Assembly (NCBI GenBank): GCA_021781745.1
Contig: JAJXWH010000015.1
Coordinates: forward strand, 1 to 64,000
From: Bacillota bacterium
GTDB taxonomy: Bacteria > Bacillota > Clostridia > Clostridiales > Clostridiaceae
Length of the DNA: 64,000 bases
Reading direction: 5' to 3'
Part shown: piece after piece, positions 1-8,530 of the stretch
Layout of the letters: each line of letters starts with the position of its first letter
How positions within the stretch are numbered: the stretch's first letter is position 1
The notes under the pieces: model-generated
Told to the model about the DNA's origin: nothing
Seen by the model: the letters and a program-made list of their open reading frames with translations, nothing else
Databases searched by the model: none
Position numbers and translations under genes: made by a program

Positions 1-78
1 AACAAATTTGAGTCTCATTTTCTATATTTTTTATCACTTTTTAAGTGAAAGCTCAATATTTATAGAATTCAGTATCTT

Positions 79-102
79 AGCCATGCAAAGCATGGCTTTT
101 TA
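79..102 (+). terminator. Rho-independent terminator of a gene left of the window
   Basis: AGCCATGC, a 3-nt loop and GCATGGCT form an 8-bp perfect stem followed by a short T run. It reads best on the plus strand, so it probably ends a plus-strand gene lying upstream of the window. No coding sequence was recognised between position 1 and this hairpin. Confidence 0.7.
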
Positions 103-276
103 ATGTGTCGTGAATAATCTGGGTTTAAGGATACTTCCTTCAAAATACATCCTTTCATTTCTACTCCTCCAATATGGACTAAATACATATTATTTAGTTA
201 ATTTTAAAAAACATGGATATAAATTAGCAATAAATTCTACTTGCAATACTTTTACAGAAGGTTGCAAACTGACACC

Positions 277-957
277 CTATATAAAATCAGCTAATTCCTT
301 TAATGTAGAAAAATATATATCATAATTATAATCATTGTCTTTCCTCACTAATATTGCTTCAATGCCCGCTCTTTTTGCTCCTTGTATATCAGCAGTATAA
401 TTATCTCCAATCATAGTTATACTTTCAGCATCATTTAAGTCAAAAAGCACTTTTTCATATATTTTAAAATTAGGTTTCTCATACCCTACATGTGCTGAGG
501 AATATACTTTTATAAAATAATCTCTTATACCTAAACTCTCCATTAACTCTTCCAATTCAGGCACATGATTTGAAAGTATTATATTAGAATATCCTTTTTC
601 TATTGCACTTTTTAGGCAAAGTATAGTATCGTCATATATACACCATTTACTTGGATTTATATATTTTTCTCGTATACAACTTGATATTTTGTTAGCAACA
701 GCATCTTCGACTCCAAGCTTTTTTAGTATATCCGTGAAATATTCATTCATATATTCCCACCAGTCTTTGCCTTTAAAAAATTCTTTATGAGCTATCTCTG
801 GAGAATGCCATGGAAATCCACTTTCTAAATAAGGTCCTATGTCATCCATTTTCAAATTATTATATCCATGTTCATTTAGCAATTCATATAATGTGCTACT
901 CCACATTCCGTCTCTATAGGCTAAAGTATTATCAAAATCCCATAATAAGTATTTCAC
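277..957 (-). CDS. HAD-superfamily hydrolase
   Basis: Predicted 226-aa cytosolic phosphohydrolase of the haloacid dehalogenase superfamily. The N-terminus has motif I (WDFDNT, the aspartate nucleophile and the general acid two residues later), the middle has the motif II-like ILSNH, and the C-terminal part has K followed by MIGDNYTAD (motifs III and IV), so the catalytic set looks complete. The start was chosen as GTG at 957 because GGGGAGGG ends 5 nt upstream of it; an in-frame ATG 21 bases further upstream has no comparable site. The substrate cannot be told from sequence; phosphoglycolate phosphatase-like and pyrimidine 5'-nucleotidase-like enzymes look similar. It stands alone, with no gene in close operon spacing. 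Confidence 0.85.
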   Translation of the reverse strand: MKYLLWDFDNTLAYRDGMWSSTLYELLNEHGYNNLKMDDIGPYLESGFPWHSPEIAHKEFFKGKDWWEYMNEYFTDILKKLGVEDAVANKISSCIREKYINPSKWCIYDDTILCLKSAIEKGYSNIILSNHVPELEELMESLGIRDYFIKVYSSAHVGYEKPNFKIYEKVLFDLNDAESITMIGDNYTADIQGAKRAGIEAILVRKDNDYNYDIYFSTLKELADFI

Positions 958-1306
958 TGTATCCCTCCCCAAAGACATATATAAACCATATCATGAGCAT
1001 CCTCCATGACAAATCGTCTTAAAATCAGCCTTTCAGTTTCTATTGTTTGCGTTCCGACATTAATTTGGTTCATTCTATATCACCATCCCCTCAAAAGTAC
1101 ACTTTGCTTTAAAATTACTATGCTGTAATCAAATATGTAGATCTCAAATTTAAAATATACTCCCCTAAAATAGAAACATTCCTTATCCTTCATTCTAATT
1201 ACCATTATAGATTAATTATGGCATATTCTGCAACCTGTGTATTATCTAACTTTTATTTAGAGCAAATTATGTATCATAAAAAAATCATACGTGATATCAG
1301 CTTCCT
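958..1306. other. Intergenic region, nothing recognised
   Basis: About 350 bases with no credible gene on either strand. It holds only the ribosome binding site of the HAD hydrolase at its left end and, by inference, that gene's promoter. Confidence 0.6.
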
Positions 1307-1333
1307 AAAAAAAAATCCCCCAAAATAAGGGGA
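1307..1333 (-). terminator. Terminator of the AAA-ATPase/nuclease-fold gene
   Basis: On the minus strand, CCCC and GGGG arms enclose a short A+T loop and are followed by a run of T residues, 5-31 nt after the stop codon of the upstream gene. This is a typical intrinsic terminator. Confidence 0.75.
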
Positions 1334-1337
1334 ATAA

Positions 1338-3035
1338 TTAATTCAATATTTTTGTTTCTTTATTCATTTTTATATAGCAGTCTTTCTCATAAAAACTTAT
1401 TCCATACCTTATGATATTCTTATATCCTTCACTTCTTAATTCCATATCATAACCTTTTTCTTCAATCTGCTTTAACGCATCATCTGCTCTTTTTTCTAAA
1501 TCATCAATATATTTAGCTATTTTAAATTCAATAACTATTGCTACACCTCTTTTAGATACGGATTTTATAAACAGGTCGCTACGGCCTTTACCACCTTCTC
1601 TGTTAGATTTTACAATATAATCATGCATATTGGCTAAAGCTCCAACTACAAAACCATGATAGAAATTTTCATAAGCATCATTAAAACTGATTGTTTCCAT
1701 AAGCAGTCTTCCAAGTTCTACTTCAAAAGTTTCAGAATTTCCATTTATTATTGCACTATACAAAACACTTAAATCTTTAGCTTTCACCTTATTTTCAAAC
1801 CACTTTAAGACTTTAGTTCTAAAAATATATTTAACTTCTTCATTAGGTATCTTAAGCTCTACATATTTTTGATTTGTTTCATCAATTCTTTCATTAACTT
1901 TTTTAAAGTATCCTGTGAAGAACATGAAATTCCATAAATTATCCATGGTATCATAGATTTCATCATAAGTTATATCTTCATGAACTGGTTTTTCTATTGT
2001 TTTTCCTTCAATTAATAATTCTATCTCTTGTTTAGCTTGAGAATCTGCTTTCTCTATAAGACTTTTAACTATACTGTTTGAACTTGTATTTGCCCAGTAT
2101 GATGATGGAAATACATTTTTATTTGCAAGGAGGTCAAAGAAAAATTTTATTACACTCCAAGGATTATAAACATTTGAATGTCCAAATACGTAACCATTAT
2201 ACCAATCTCTTATTAATGGATATTTTTCTTCTAATTCATAGTATTTAGTCAATTCTTTTACTTCATTATCAGAAAAGCCAAAATACTCTGCATATCTATC
2301 ATTTAATATTGAAATTATATTTAAATTATTTAACCCTGTAAATATACTTTCCTTTGAAATACGTAAACATCCTGTTATAACTGAGAATTCCAAAGAAGAA
2401 TTGGTCTTTAAGGCAGATTCGAAAAGTGATCTTAAAAAAGTTATTATTTCTTTATAAAAGCCTTCAAAAAATGCATTTTCAAGAGGCACATCATATTCAT
2501 CTATAAGAATTATCACCTTATTATCATGATATTTTTCTAAACAGTTAGATAAAAATTGCAATGCTTTTGCATAATCAGATTCCTTAGCTTTCTTTTTTAC
2601 AATATTTAAAAAAGTCTCTTTTTCGCTATCAAGTAATTTTTCACCATCTAATATATAAATATGTCTTGAATATTCCTTACTTATTTCATCAATCATACAT
2701 TCGTAAGCCATTTTAAATGTAGCTTGTTTTCCAGATTTCAATGTTAAATTTATTACAGGATACTTACCCATATGTGATAGATACTCTTCTCCTGCATTCA
2801 TTATATTTAAATTCTCAAATAAATAAGAATTATTTTTTTCGCTAGTTTCAAAGAAATATTGGAGCATACTCATATTTAAGGTCTTTCCAAACCTTCTTGG
2901 TCTTGTAAATAAATTTACTGCTGCTTTATTATCCAATAAATCTTTTATAAGTAATGTCTTATCTACGTAATTATACTTTCTAGTTATTAACATTTCAAAA
3001 TTATCTATTCCTATTGGTAATGGCTTGAATTTCAC
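1338..3035 (-). CDS. AAA-ATPase-like protein with PD-(D/E)XK C-terminal domain
   Basis: 565-aa protein of the AAA-ATPase-like/DUF1703 family, common in clostridia, Bacteroidetes and archaea. The N-terminal part has a modified Walker A (RPRRFGKT, about residues 47-54) and a Walker B strand IILIDEYD around residue 175. The C-terminal part has GRSDLFI, then VIEFKIAKY, the D...ExK pattern of PD-(D/E)XK nuclease folds. The start is GTG at 3035, preceded by AAGGGAAG at a good distance; the ATG 30 bases upstream has no Shine-Dalgarno. The family's role is not settled: many copies per genome, horizontal spread and the nuclease fold suggest mobile or defence-like behaviour, but that is inference. It is a single gene with its own terminator. 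Confidence 0.85.
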   Translation of the reverse strand: MKFKPLPIGIDNFEMLITRKYNYVDKTLLIKDLLDNKAAVNLFTRPRRFGKTLNMSMLQYFFETSEKNNSYLFENLNIMNAGEEYLSHMGKYPVINLTLKSGKQATFKMAYECMIDEISKEYSRHIYILDGEKLLDSEKETFLNIVKKKAKESDYAKALQFLSNCLEKYHDNKVIILIDEYDVPLENAFFEGFYKEIITFLRSLFESALKTNSSLEFSVITGCLRISKESIFTGLNNLNIISILNDRYAEYFGFSDNEVKELTKYYELEEKYPLIRDWYNGYVFGHSNVYNPWSVIKFFFDLLANKNVFPSSYWANTSSNSIVKSLIEKADSQAKQEIELLIEGKTIEKPVHEDITYDEIYDTMDNLWNFMFFTGYFKKVNERIDETNQKYVELKIPNEEVKYIFRTKVLKWFENKVKAKDLSVLYSAIINGNSETFEVELGRLLMETISFNDAYENFYHGFVVGALANMHDYIVKSNREGGKGRSDLFIKSVSKRGVAIVIEFKIAKYIDDLEKRADDALKQIEEKGYDMELRSEGYKNIIRYGISFYEKDCYIKMNKETKILN

Positions 3036-3224
3036 ATTATCACTTCCCTTATAACATACATACACTTGCTCTTATTATATCCTATAATTCATTATCTTAA
3101 AATAATACTATATAATAATTACCAACTTTAAAATATAATGTGAGTATATCTTAGGATACTTCTACAATTAATAATTCACTTTAGTAAAAGCCACTTACAT
3201 CAGTTTTCTGCCCATCTCATAAAA

Positions 3225-3587
3225 TCAACCTATAAGTTGTAACACCAAAAACACAAGTTTAACAATTTCCTTCGTTACAAATGTGCCTACACCTTTACTA
3301 TGATAAGATTTGTCGCCAATAAATATAAAATATTCTCCTGAGAAATTTGTTTTGCTAATATTTGCTATGCCAGCATATCCGATTAACTTTTCGTTTATAC
3401 TATCTACAATTGCTTTATTGTAAGTGGATTTATCTAATAAGAGTGCATTAAACTATATAGATATTTCATCATTGCTCTTCATATTTTGGAATATTGACAA
3501 TGAATACCTTGTAATATCTTTATCTCTTATCCATGAAAAAAAATATTCCTTATCTGAAGATTGCAAATTTCTAATTGTAATGTTCAT
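3225..3587 (-). pseudogene. GNAT acetyltransferase, broken
   Basis: A start codon at 3587 with AAAGGAG upstream opens a reading frame beginning MNITIRNLQSSDKEYFFSWI. It stops at an in-frame TAG (3453-3455) where a sense codon is expected, then continues in the same frame through KLIGYAGIANI and YHSKGVGTFVTKEI, the acetyl-CoA binding loop of GNAT enzymes. Near 3230 the sequence QLIG then stop looks like a one-base loss from a QLHRL-type segment usual in this family. One nonsense change plus a late frameshift make it a pseudogene. The call rests on direct translation and family resemblance. Confidence 0.75.
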
Positions 3588-3715
3588 AAAGGTTGCTCCT
3601 TTCAGTTCGCTCTTATATTTATTTGCAAGCAATAATTTACTATGCTGTTCTATAAGAATATGCTAAAAATATAATGTTACTAAGCAATAATAAAAATGTG
3701 AATATATATCATCTT

Positions 3716-3878
3716 TTAATTAAATACAAATTCAGGTCCCTTGTTATCTTTTCTTCTTTGAGTGATATAGTTAACCTTCAGTATATCTATTAAAAACATT
3801 CCTCCAAAATGATATTGCTGGCTTATTAAAATCAAAAGGTGAGACTCTCCATCTTCCAGAATGTAATTTAAAAATCAT
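3716..3878 (-). pseudogene. C-terminal remnant of a second GNAT acetyltransferase
   Basis: The minus-strand translation gives SGRWRVSPFDFNKPAISFW, then RNVFNRYTEG. After one extra base near 3773 it continues as NYITQRRKDN and KGPEFVFN followed by a stop at 3716. The pattern of W-x-V, N-K-P-A, FW, R/K-Y-T and a final G-P is that of the C-terminus of COG3981-type acetyltransferases. The N-terminal half was not found. It therefore appears to be a frameshifted fragment, distinct from the GNAT pseudogene just to its left. Confidence 0.6.
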
Positions 3879-3980
3879 GTGCACTGAAAATGTTCCGCAA
3901 ATCCTTATCTATTCCTTTCAAATTATCTTCTAAAAATATGTTTATATTTTTCTATTTAAAAACTTTATTGGTTCTCTATA

Positions 3981-4940
3981 TCATATTTCAATGTTTATCA
4001 TCATTCCGCTACCTTCTTTTTTATTTGGACGAATTCTAAATCCAAACTTTTTATAAAATTCTTCTTTATCTTTAGCAGCCATTAATCCAACGGTAATTTT
4101 CGTATTTTTCATACCATTCTTTTTTATATACTCTAGTAATTTCTGGACAATTAACTTTCCAATTCCTTTTCCCTGATATTCCGGATTTATGAAAACATCC
4201 TGAAGGTAGAATATTCTTGCACCATCACCAACTAGCCTGCCCATTCCAACCACTTCTCCGTCTACACTTGCAGAAATACAATAGATACTATTGTTAATAG
4301 CTTTTTCGATTTGCTGAAGATTGGGCCTTCCAAAACATACTGATTCTTGAATATTGCAAAATTGTTCTGCTGTTAACTTGTCCTCTAGCAACACAACATT
4401 TTTTGCATTATTTAAAAGAAACTCTTCATCTAATATGGAATATAAATAAGCGTCGTGCCATAATGGTGTTCCTTTATCTGAACTACTAAAAAAAGCTGGT
4501 TTTCTAAAATGTCCTTCTTTCCTCATTTGAAGCCGCTCCATTAATCTCCATGATGAAATATTTTCTGGGTTACACTTGGCAACAATTCTATGAGCACCAG
4601 CTTGTTCAAAACCATACTGCATAATTCTTCTGCTGGCCTCAGTGGCATAACCTCTTCCATAATGTGAAGGGTTAAAGACATAACCAATTTCCCACGTCAT
4701 AAATTCCTTAGGCTCCTGCTGCTTGAAATATATATTACCAATTAATTTTCCATTTTCTTTTAAGCATACAGCCCAGAAAGCTTCATTTTGCGAGCGTCGT
4801 ATTGCTTCCTGCTTACACTCCTCTTCATTAAAAACTCCATAAGGTTCATATTTAACGACAGCTTCCTTAGACAGATATTCATACAAATCATACCAATCAT
4901 CATCAGAAAACCTTCTTATAATTAATCTATTTGTTTCCAT
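3981..4940 (-). CDS. Tandem GNAT-domain acetyltransferase
   Basis: 319-aa protein with two complete N-acetyltransferase domains. Domain 1 (about 1-165) is RimJ/RimL-like, with TWEIGYVF, then the acetyl-CoA loop HYGRGYATEA and the HRIVAKCNPEN motif. Domain 2 (about 170-319) is a separate GNAT with VFINPEYQGKGIGKLIV and FYKKFGF. Single-domain GNATs are half this length, so this is a fusion. The start ATG has AAGGAGGG upstream, but with a rather long spacer of about 12 bases. The acceptor substrate is unknown; RimJ/L-like enzymes modify protein N-termini or small amines. It lies in a cluster rich in intact and decayed GNAT genes. Confidence 0.85.
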   Translation of the reverse strand: METNRLIIRRFSDDDWYDLYEYLSKEAVVKYEPYGVFNEEECKQEAIRRSQNEAFWAVCLKENGKLIGNIYFKQQEPKEFMTWEIGYVFNPSHYGRGYATEASRRIMQYGFEQAGAHRIVAKCNPENISSWRLMERLQMRKEGHFRKPAFFSSSDKGTPLWHDAYLYSILDEEFLLNNAKNVVLLEDKLTAEQFCNIQESVCFGRPNLQQIEKAINNSIYCISASVDGEVVGMGRLVGDGARIFYLQDVFINPEYQGKGIGKLIVQKLLEYIKKNGMKNTKITVGLMAAKDKEEFYKKFGFRIRPNKKEGSGMMINIEI

Positions 4941-4988
4941 GTTTAATATATAGCCCTCCTTTCATTTGACAATAAAGACTTCCATTTT

Positions 4989-5513
4989 TTATTCATATCT
5001 TTTTAATTCTGTCATTGTAAAAAGTGACTTTAATTCTAAACCTGATTCTTTAAGTTTTTTTCTACCTTCTGGATTTCTCTCTATAACACATAGTACATTT
5101 TCTATTTTTGCTTCAAAACCTCTTAAATCTTCTGCACTTAATAAAATCTGTCCACCAGTTGTTACAACATCTTCTATAATACATACTCTTTTATTTCTAA
5201 AATCAGTTCCCTCAGCTAATTTACATGTACCATATTCTTTTGCTTTTTTTCTTACAAATACTACTGGAATTCCTGTTTCCATTGATAATGCTGTTGCTAT
5301 TGGAATTCCTCCCATTTCTAAGCCAGCCAATATTTCTGTGCCTTCTGGTACTTGCTTCGCTAAATGTTTAGCAATTTCCCTTAATATTACTGGATTAGAC
5401 TCAAATAAATATTTGTCAAAATATTCACTTGAAATTTGTCCTGATCTTAATTTGAAAGTTCCTTTCAAATGTGCTACTTCATAAATAGATTTACATAATT
5501 CATCCCTTGTCAA
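4989..5513 (-). CDS. pyrE: Orotate phosphoribosyltransferase-like protein
   Basis: 174-aa type I phosphoribosyltransferase, closest in pattern to orotate phosphoribosyltransferase, which joins orotate to PRPP to make OMP in pyrimidine synthesis. Visible features: GTFKLRSGQ with YFDKYLFE (the PyrE-type N-terminus), VFVRKKAKEYG (catalytic lysine loop) and the PRPP motif VCIIEDVVTTGGQ. No ATG lies near the start. The TTG at 5513 was chosen because GGAGG lies 8 bases upstream; an in-frame TTG at 5528 would overlap that site. No other pyr gene is nearby, so it may be a second, stand-alone copy or a paralogue with altered base specificity. Confidence 0.8.
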   Translation of the reverse strand: MTRDELCKSIYEVAHLKGTFKLRSGQISSEYFDKYLFESNPVILREIAKHLAKQVPEGTEILAGLEMGGIPIATALSMETGIPVVFVRKKAKEYGTCKLAEGTDFRNKRVCIIEDVVTTGGQILLSAEDLRGFEAKIENVLCVIERNPEGRKKLKESGLELKSLFTMTELKRYE

Positions 5514-5630
5514 TTGTACTACCTCCAAAATACTTATTGTAAATAATGTAAAATATGCGTTATTATTTATATCTTCTTTTCATATAAATAAAATAATCCT
5601 TTTCTCCAATTTGCCTCTCCCACTCTTGAT

Positions 5631-6086
5631 TTATCGTTCCATTCGGAAATGTACTACCTTTACATTTCCATCCATATATGTGCCATCTTTTGTAAATCCA
5701 CACTTCTTTGTATAAAAATTTATATTTTCGTCTTTGTCTGCAGGTGTTATCAATGTTATCTGACTCCAGTCTTTATAATAATCCAACATATATTTAACTG
5801 CTCGCGTACCAATACCTTTGCTTTGATATTTTGGAATCACACAAAGGCATCCGAGATAATATTCTCCTCCACCCCTATTTCCAACTGAAATAACTCCAAC
5901 GGGAATATCATCACAATAAATAATATGTTTAGGAAATTTCTTAATAGATACTTCCATGCTTTCTCTTGTTCTGCCATAAGCAGGACATTCTCCGTATTTA
6001 ATATAATCATCATAGAATGATGCATTATAAATTTCTATTAACATATCTGCATCTTCTTTTTTTGCTTTGATATATTTTAAATTCAT
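5631..6086 (-). CDS. GNAT family N-acetyltransferase
   Basis: 151-aa single-domain GNAT protein. It has the usual order: N-terminal KAKKEDADMLIEIYN, a central strand with VGVISVGN, the acetyl-CoA site IPKYQSKGIGTRAV at about residues 88-101, and the C-terminal NFYTKKCGF motif. AGGAGG lies 11 bases before the ATG. The substrate is unknown. It sits 3' of a probable aminoglycoside adenylyltransferase remnant in a block of small accessory genes. Confidence 0.85.
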   Translation of the reverse strand: MNLKYIKAKKEDADMLIEIYNASFYDDYIKYGECPAYGRTRESMEVSIKKFPKHIIYCDDIPVGVISVGNRGGGEYYLGCLCVIPKYQSKGIGTRAVKYMLDYYKDWSQITLITPADKDENINFYTKKCGFTKDGTYMDGNVKVVHFRMER

Positions 6087-6147
6087 AACACTTTATTCCT
6101 CCTACAAATTCCCATTTGCATTGTTTATCATTAAATTTCCAGTGATT

Positions 6148-6217
6148 TTAGCATATTTCTCTTGCATCTTTAGGTAATATTTACTATTAGATTAAACATT
6201 TCTAGTTCTGTACGCAT
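6148..6217 (-). pseudogene. Probable ANT(6) aminoglycoside adenylyltransferase remnant (head and tail only)
   Basis: An ATG at 6217 with GAGGAGG upstream opens MRTELEMFNLIVNIT and then a stop. This closely follows the known N-terminus of aminoglycoside 6-adenylyltransferases (MRTE-EM--LI). Directly after it, in another frame, LPKDAREIC and a stop at 6148 resembles the C-terminal end of some members. The roughly 270 residues between are missing, so an internal deletion would leave only both ends. The match is short; the head is more convincing than the tail. Confidence 0.4.
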
Positions 6218-6257
6218 TTCAACCCTCCTCAATAAAAATTTTATTGCTACTAACTAA

Positions 6258-6347
6258 TTTACACCTTATATAAATAAGCTTACTTCGAAAAAATTAAAAT
6301 GGTAAGTAAAATTTGATGAAGATTAAAATTTTCTTGCAAGGTGTAAA
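6258..6347. repeat. 90-bp imperfect palindrome
   Basis: Arms TTTACACCTT (left) and AAGGTGTAAA (right) are exact inverted repeats of 10 bp enclosing about 70 A+T-rich bases. A second inner pair, CTTAC/GTAAG, lies within. No open frame is present. It could be a small MITE-like element or a stem-loop between decayed genes. Confidence 0.4.
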
Positions 6348-6441
6348 CTTATAGTGTCATAAACATTTATTTTTCCATTTTAGGATAGGCAAAGTGGCTT
6401 GATCTGTTCCAATACCTATCTCAAGTCCATTGTAATTCCTC

Positions 6442-6999
6442 CTACATTGGTTTTAAATTTAAATTTAGTCTAGCTATTATTTTTTCAAGTCTTCTCTTTT
6501 TTGCTTCATCAGACTTAGCATCAAAATATAGTCCTGTATAATTTCTTTTAACAGACGAGGACATAGAACTAAAATTTGTGTACGCTGGTTCAATATCTTT
6601 TATTAATTCTACTAACATTTGTACTTGTTTATCCGTTATAGCTTCAGGTTTAGGTGCGTTCCACATTCCGTTTTTCTTTGCCTCTTCAACTTTAGTTCGT
6701 CCAAAATCAGTCATTAGGCCTTTAGCTTCAAGTTCTTTTACAAGATTTTTATTTTTTTCTGACCACTTGCTTCCTTTTCTTCTTGATGAAAAATATTTTA
6801 AGTACTTCGTTTCATCTATACTTTGCATTTGACCATCAATCCACCCAAAGCACAATGCTTCTTCCAGAGCTTCACTAGCCTTAAGAGTTTTAATACTTGA
6901 GCTCTTGCTAAATTCCAACCAAATGCCACCACTTGTGGCACAATTATCATTTAACCAATTTCTAAAATCATTCCTTGTTTCAAACAGCATTTGTTCCAA
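6442..6999 (-). CDS. YdeI/OmpD-associated family protein
   Basis: 185-aa protein of the YdeI family (bacteriocin-protection/DUF1905-linked group). Recognisable segments are the N-terminal RNDFRNWLNDN, GGIWLEFSK, the hallmark EALCFGWIDGQ (about residues 47-57), FSSRRKGSKWSEKN, and a C-terminal helical AYTNF...R-LEKIIARLN stretch. The start appears to be TTG at 6999, with AAGGGAG about 10 bases upstream; the next ATG, 9 bases in, is too far from that site. Family members are linked to stress or antimicrobial-peptide tolerance in a few organisms, but no biochemical activity is established. Confidence 0.8.
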   Translation of the reverse strand: MEQMLFETRNDFRNWLNDNCATSGGIWLEFSKSSSIKTLKASEALEEALCFGWIDGQMQSIDETKYLKYFSSRRKGSKWSEKNKNLVKELEAKGLMTDFGRTKVEEAKKNGMWNAPKPEAITDKQVQMLVELIKDIEPAYTNFSSMSSSVKRNYTGLYFDAKSDEAKKRRLEKIIARLNLNLKPM

Positions 7000-7161
7000 A
7001 CTTATTCATCTCCCTTTATATGATAAACTATAAGTCATGCTCTTTTTCTGTCCCCCACCTTATTAGCATCCTTATACACTCCTATCTATCCACTGTATAA
7101 ATAATATTTGTATCTTACTTTGAAGATAGCGAACTAACAACTATGTTCATAACATATAGTT

Positions 7162-7638
7162 TTATTCTTTTGAAATAATGTGTTCAATGCGATTTATACC
7201 TTTTGATAATTTAGTTTTAAAGAATTCTGGATACAAGTGATAGCTGTCTAAATCCTCAATAGGTAACCAATGCAAATGTTCTTTTGCCCCTTGGTCTCCA
7301 AAGCTTTTGCAAACAAACTCCATGCTAGTAGATATTTTCATTAAATAAAAAAAGGCAATTTCATGGTAATTTTCCTTTGTTATTTCTTCATTAAAAAAAT
7401 GTTCATGAATAAAGGCTAATCTCTCAACTTCAAGTTCTATACCTGTCTCTTCAAACGTCTCACGAATAACAGCTTCTTCAGATGTTTCATTTAGCTTTAC
7501 TCTTCCACCTACTGAATAATAATAAGGGGCACTATCATTTTTAACCATAAGTAATTTCTTGTCTTTAATAATAATTGCCCCAACTCTATAATTAAATTTC
7601 CCGCTATTAGTTTTAAATGTTAAATCCTGCTCTTCCAT
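7162..7638 (-). CDS. Nudix hydrolase
   Basis: 158-aa Nudix-fold pyrophosphohydrolase. The Nudix box is complete: G-RVKLN-E-TSEEAVI-RE-TF-EE-TG, with the REx2EExG core that binds the metal (about residues 45-67). These enzymes split a nucleoside diphosphate linked to another group; the exact substrate is not predictable here. The start ATG at 7638 was preferred to the ATG six bases upstream, because AGGAGG directly abuts the upstream one and lies 6 bases before this one. No neighbouring gene suggests a pathway. Confidence 0.85.
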   Translation of the reverse strand: MEEQDLTFKTNSGKFNYRVGAIIIKDKKLLMVKNDSAPYYYSVGGRVKLNETSEEAVIRETFEETGIELEVERLAFIHEHFFNEEITKENYHEIAFFYLMKISTSMEFVCKSFGDQGAKEHLHWLPIEDLDSYHLYPEFFKTKLSKGINRIEHIISKE

Positions 7639-7805
7639 GGACATCCTCCTCTCTATTATATAGAACGTTTTTCTCTTTATTTTCTCACTCTTTCAAATCA
7701 AACTTTCAATTTATTTATATATTCATATCTATTTTAAACTTTACCCTCATAATACATAAATGTCAATTTAATCATATTAATTCAAATTAAAGCACAATTG
7801 TTAGT

Positions 7806-7991
7806 CTATTTAACAAAAAAATCATAAGTAGCTTTAGGATTCCTATATGTATTACACAAATGAATCTCACTCCAAGCCATCATAGCATTCAAAACAGGGA
7901 CAAAACTTTCTCCCAGTTCGCTTAAAGTATATTCACCTTTCGATGGAATTTCTTTATAAATTTCCCGATGTAAAAATCCATCTTCCTCCAA
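7806..7991 (-). pseudogene. HxlR-type transcription regulator, C-terminal fragment
   Basis: The frame reads LEEDGFLHREIYKEIP, then GEYTLSELGESFVPVLNAMMAW, the second half of the winged-helix domain of HxlR-family regulators (wing plus the C-terminal dimer helix). The DNA recognition helix and everything N-terminal to it are absent, and a stop codon lies two codons upstream of residue 1. The fragment ends at about 7991, where a plus-strand radical-SAM fragment begins. Loss of the 5' half looks like one deletion shared with that gene. Confidence 0.75.
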
Positions 7992-8428
7992 AAGAAATCA
8001 TAACTCAAAGTCACCGTCTAGATGCAGCCAATATCAAATATAATTATTTTTATCTAGCAGGCATATCTGGTGCTGGACGAGGAAAAATTGGTGCAATGGG
8101 AACCGCTAAAGTATTTAATCAGACTAATCCACAGATTATAGGTTCCTCTATGCTTACTGTTTATCCTGAATCTGAACTGTTTGCAGAAATTCAGGCAGGC
8201 AAATGGGCCGAAGAAACAGAATTAGAAAAATTAGATGAATTAAAAACACTTATTGAAAATTTAGATATTCCAGTATACTTCGCTACTCTAGGTGCCTCAA
8301 ACGCCATCTTCGTTCAAGGTCAACTTCCAAAGGATAAGGATGAGTTGATTTCAAATCTTAAGAAAATATGCAAAACTCAAAGTGAATCAAAATTGCGTCA
8401 CTATCGCACACACCTAAAGCACCTTTGA
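7992..8428 (+). pseudogene. Radical SAM protein, C-terminal fragment
   Basis: Plus-strand frame with ANIKYNYFYLAGISGAG, then AKVFNQTNPQIIGSSMLTVY, ESELFAEIQAGKW and ATLGASNAIFVQGQLPKD. This is the C-terminal part of a radical-SAM family protein common in clostridia. The CxxxCxxC cluster-binding N-terminus is missing, so it cannot work as a SAM enzyme. The open frame runs back to an ATG at 7943, but the first 15 or so codons are antisense to the HxlR fragment and are not part of the family. A deletion junction near 7985-8000 explains both fragments. Confidence 0.75.
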
Positions 8429-8439
8429 TTTTATATAAA

Positions 8440-8466
8440 ATTCCTCTTCCTTTTTGGGAGAGGAAT
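8440..8466 (+). terminator. Hairpin after the radical-SAM fragment
   Basis: ATTCCTCT and AGAGGAAT form an 8-bp perfect stem with an 11-base loop, 11 bases past the stop of the radical-SAM fragment. The following T run is weak on the plus strand; on the minus strand the hairpin is followed by TTTTATAT. It is probably the old terminator of that gene. Confidence 0.5.
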
Positions 8467-8492
8467 CCTTATTAATTGGATACAAGATTTTC

Positions 8493-8525
8493 TAATTAAA
8501 AAGAACCCTATTTTTTAGAGTTCTT
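8493..8525 (-). terminator. Terminator of the 97-aa gene
   Basis: On the minus strand AAGAACTCTA and TAGGGTTCTT pair over 10 bp with one G-U pair, followed by TTTTAATT, a few bases past the stop codon at 8531. Confidence 0.7.
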
Positions 8526-8530
8526 TCATC

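Noticed and set aside
110..325. 71-codon plus-strand frame at the left edge
   Set aside because: GTG start without ribosome site, hydrophobic random-like sequence, and its end overlaps the 3' end of the HAD gene.
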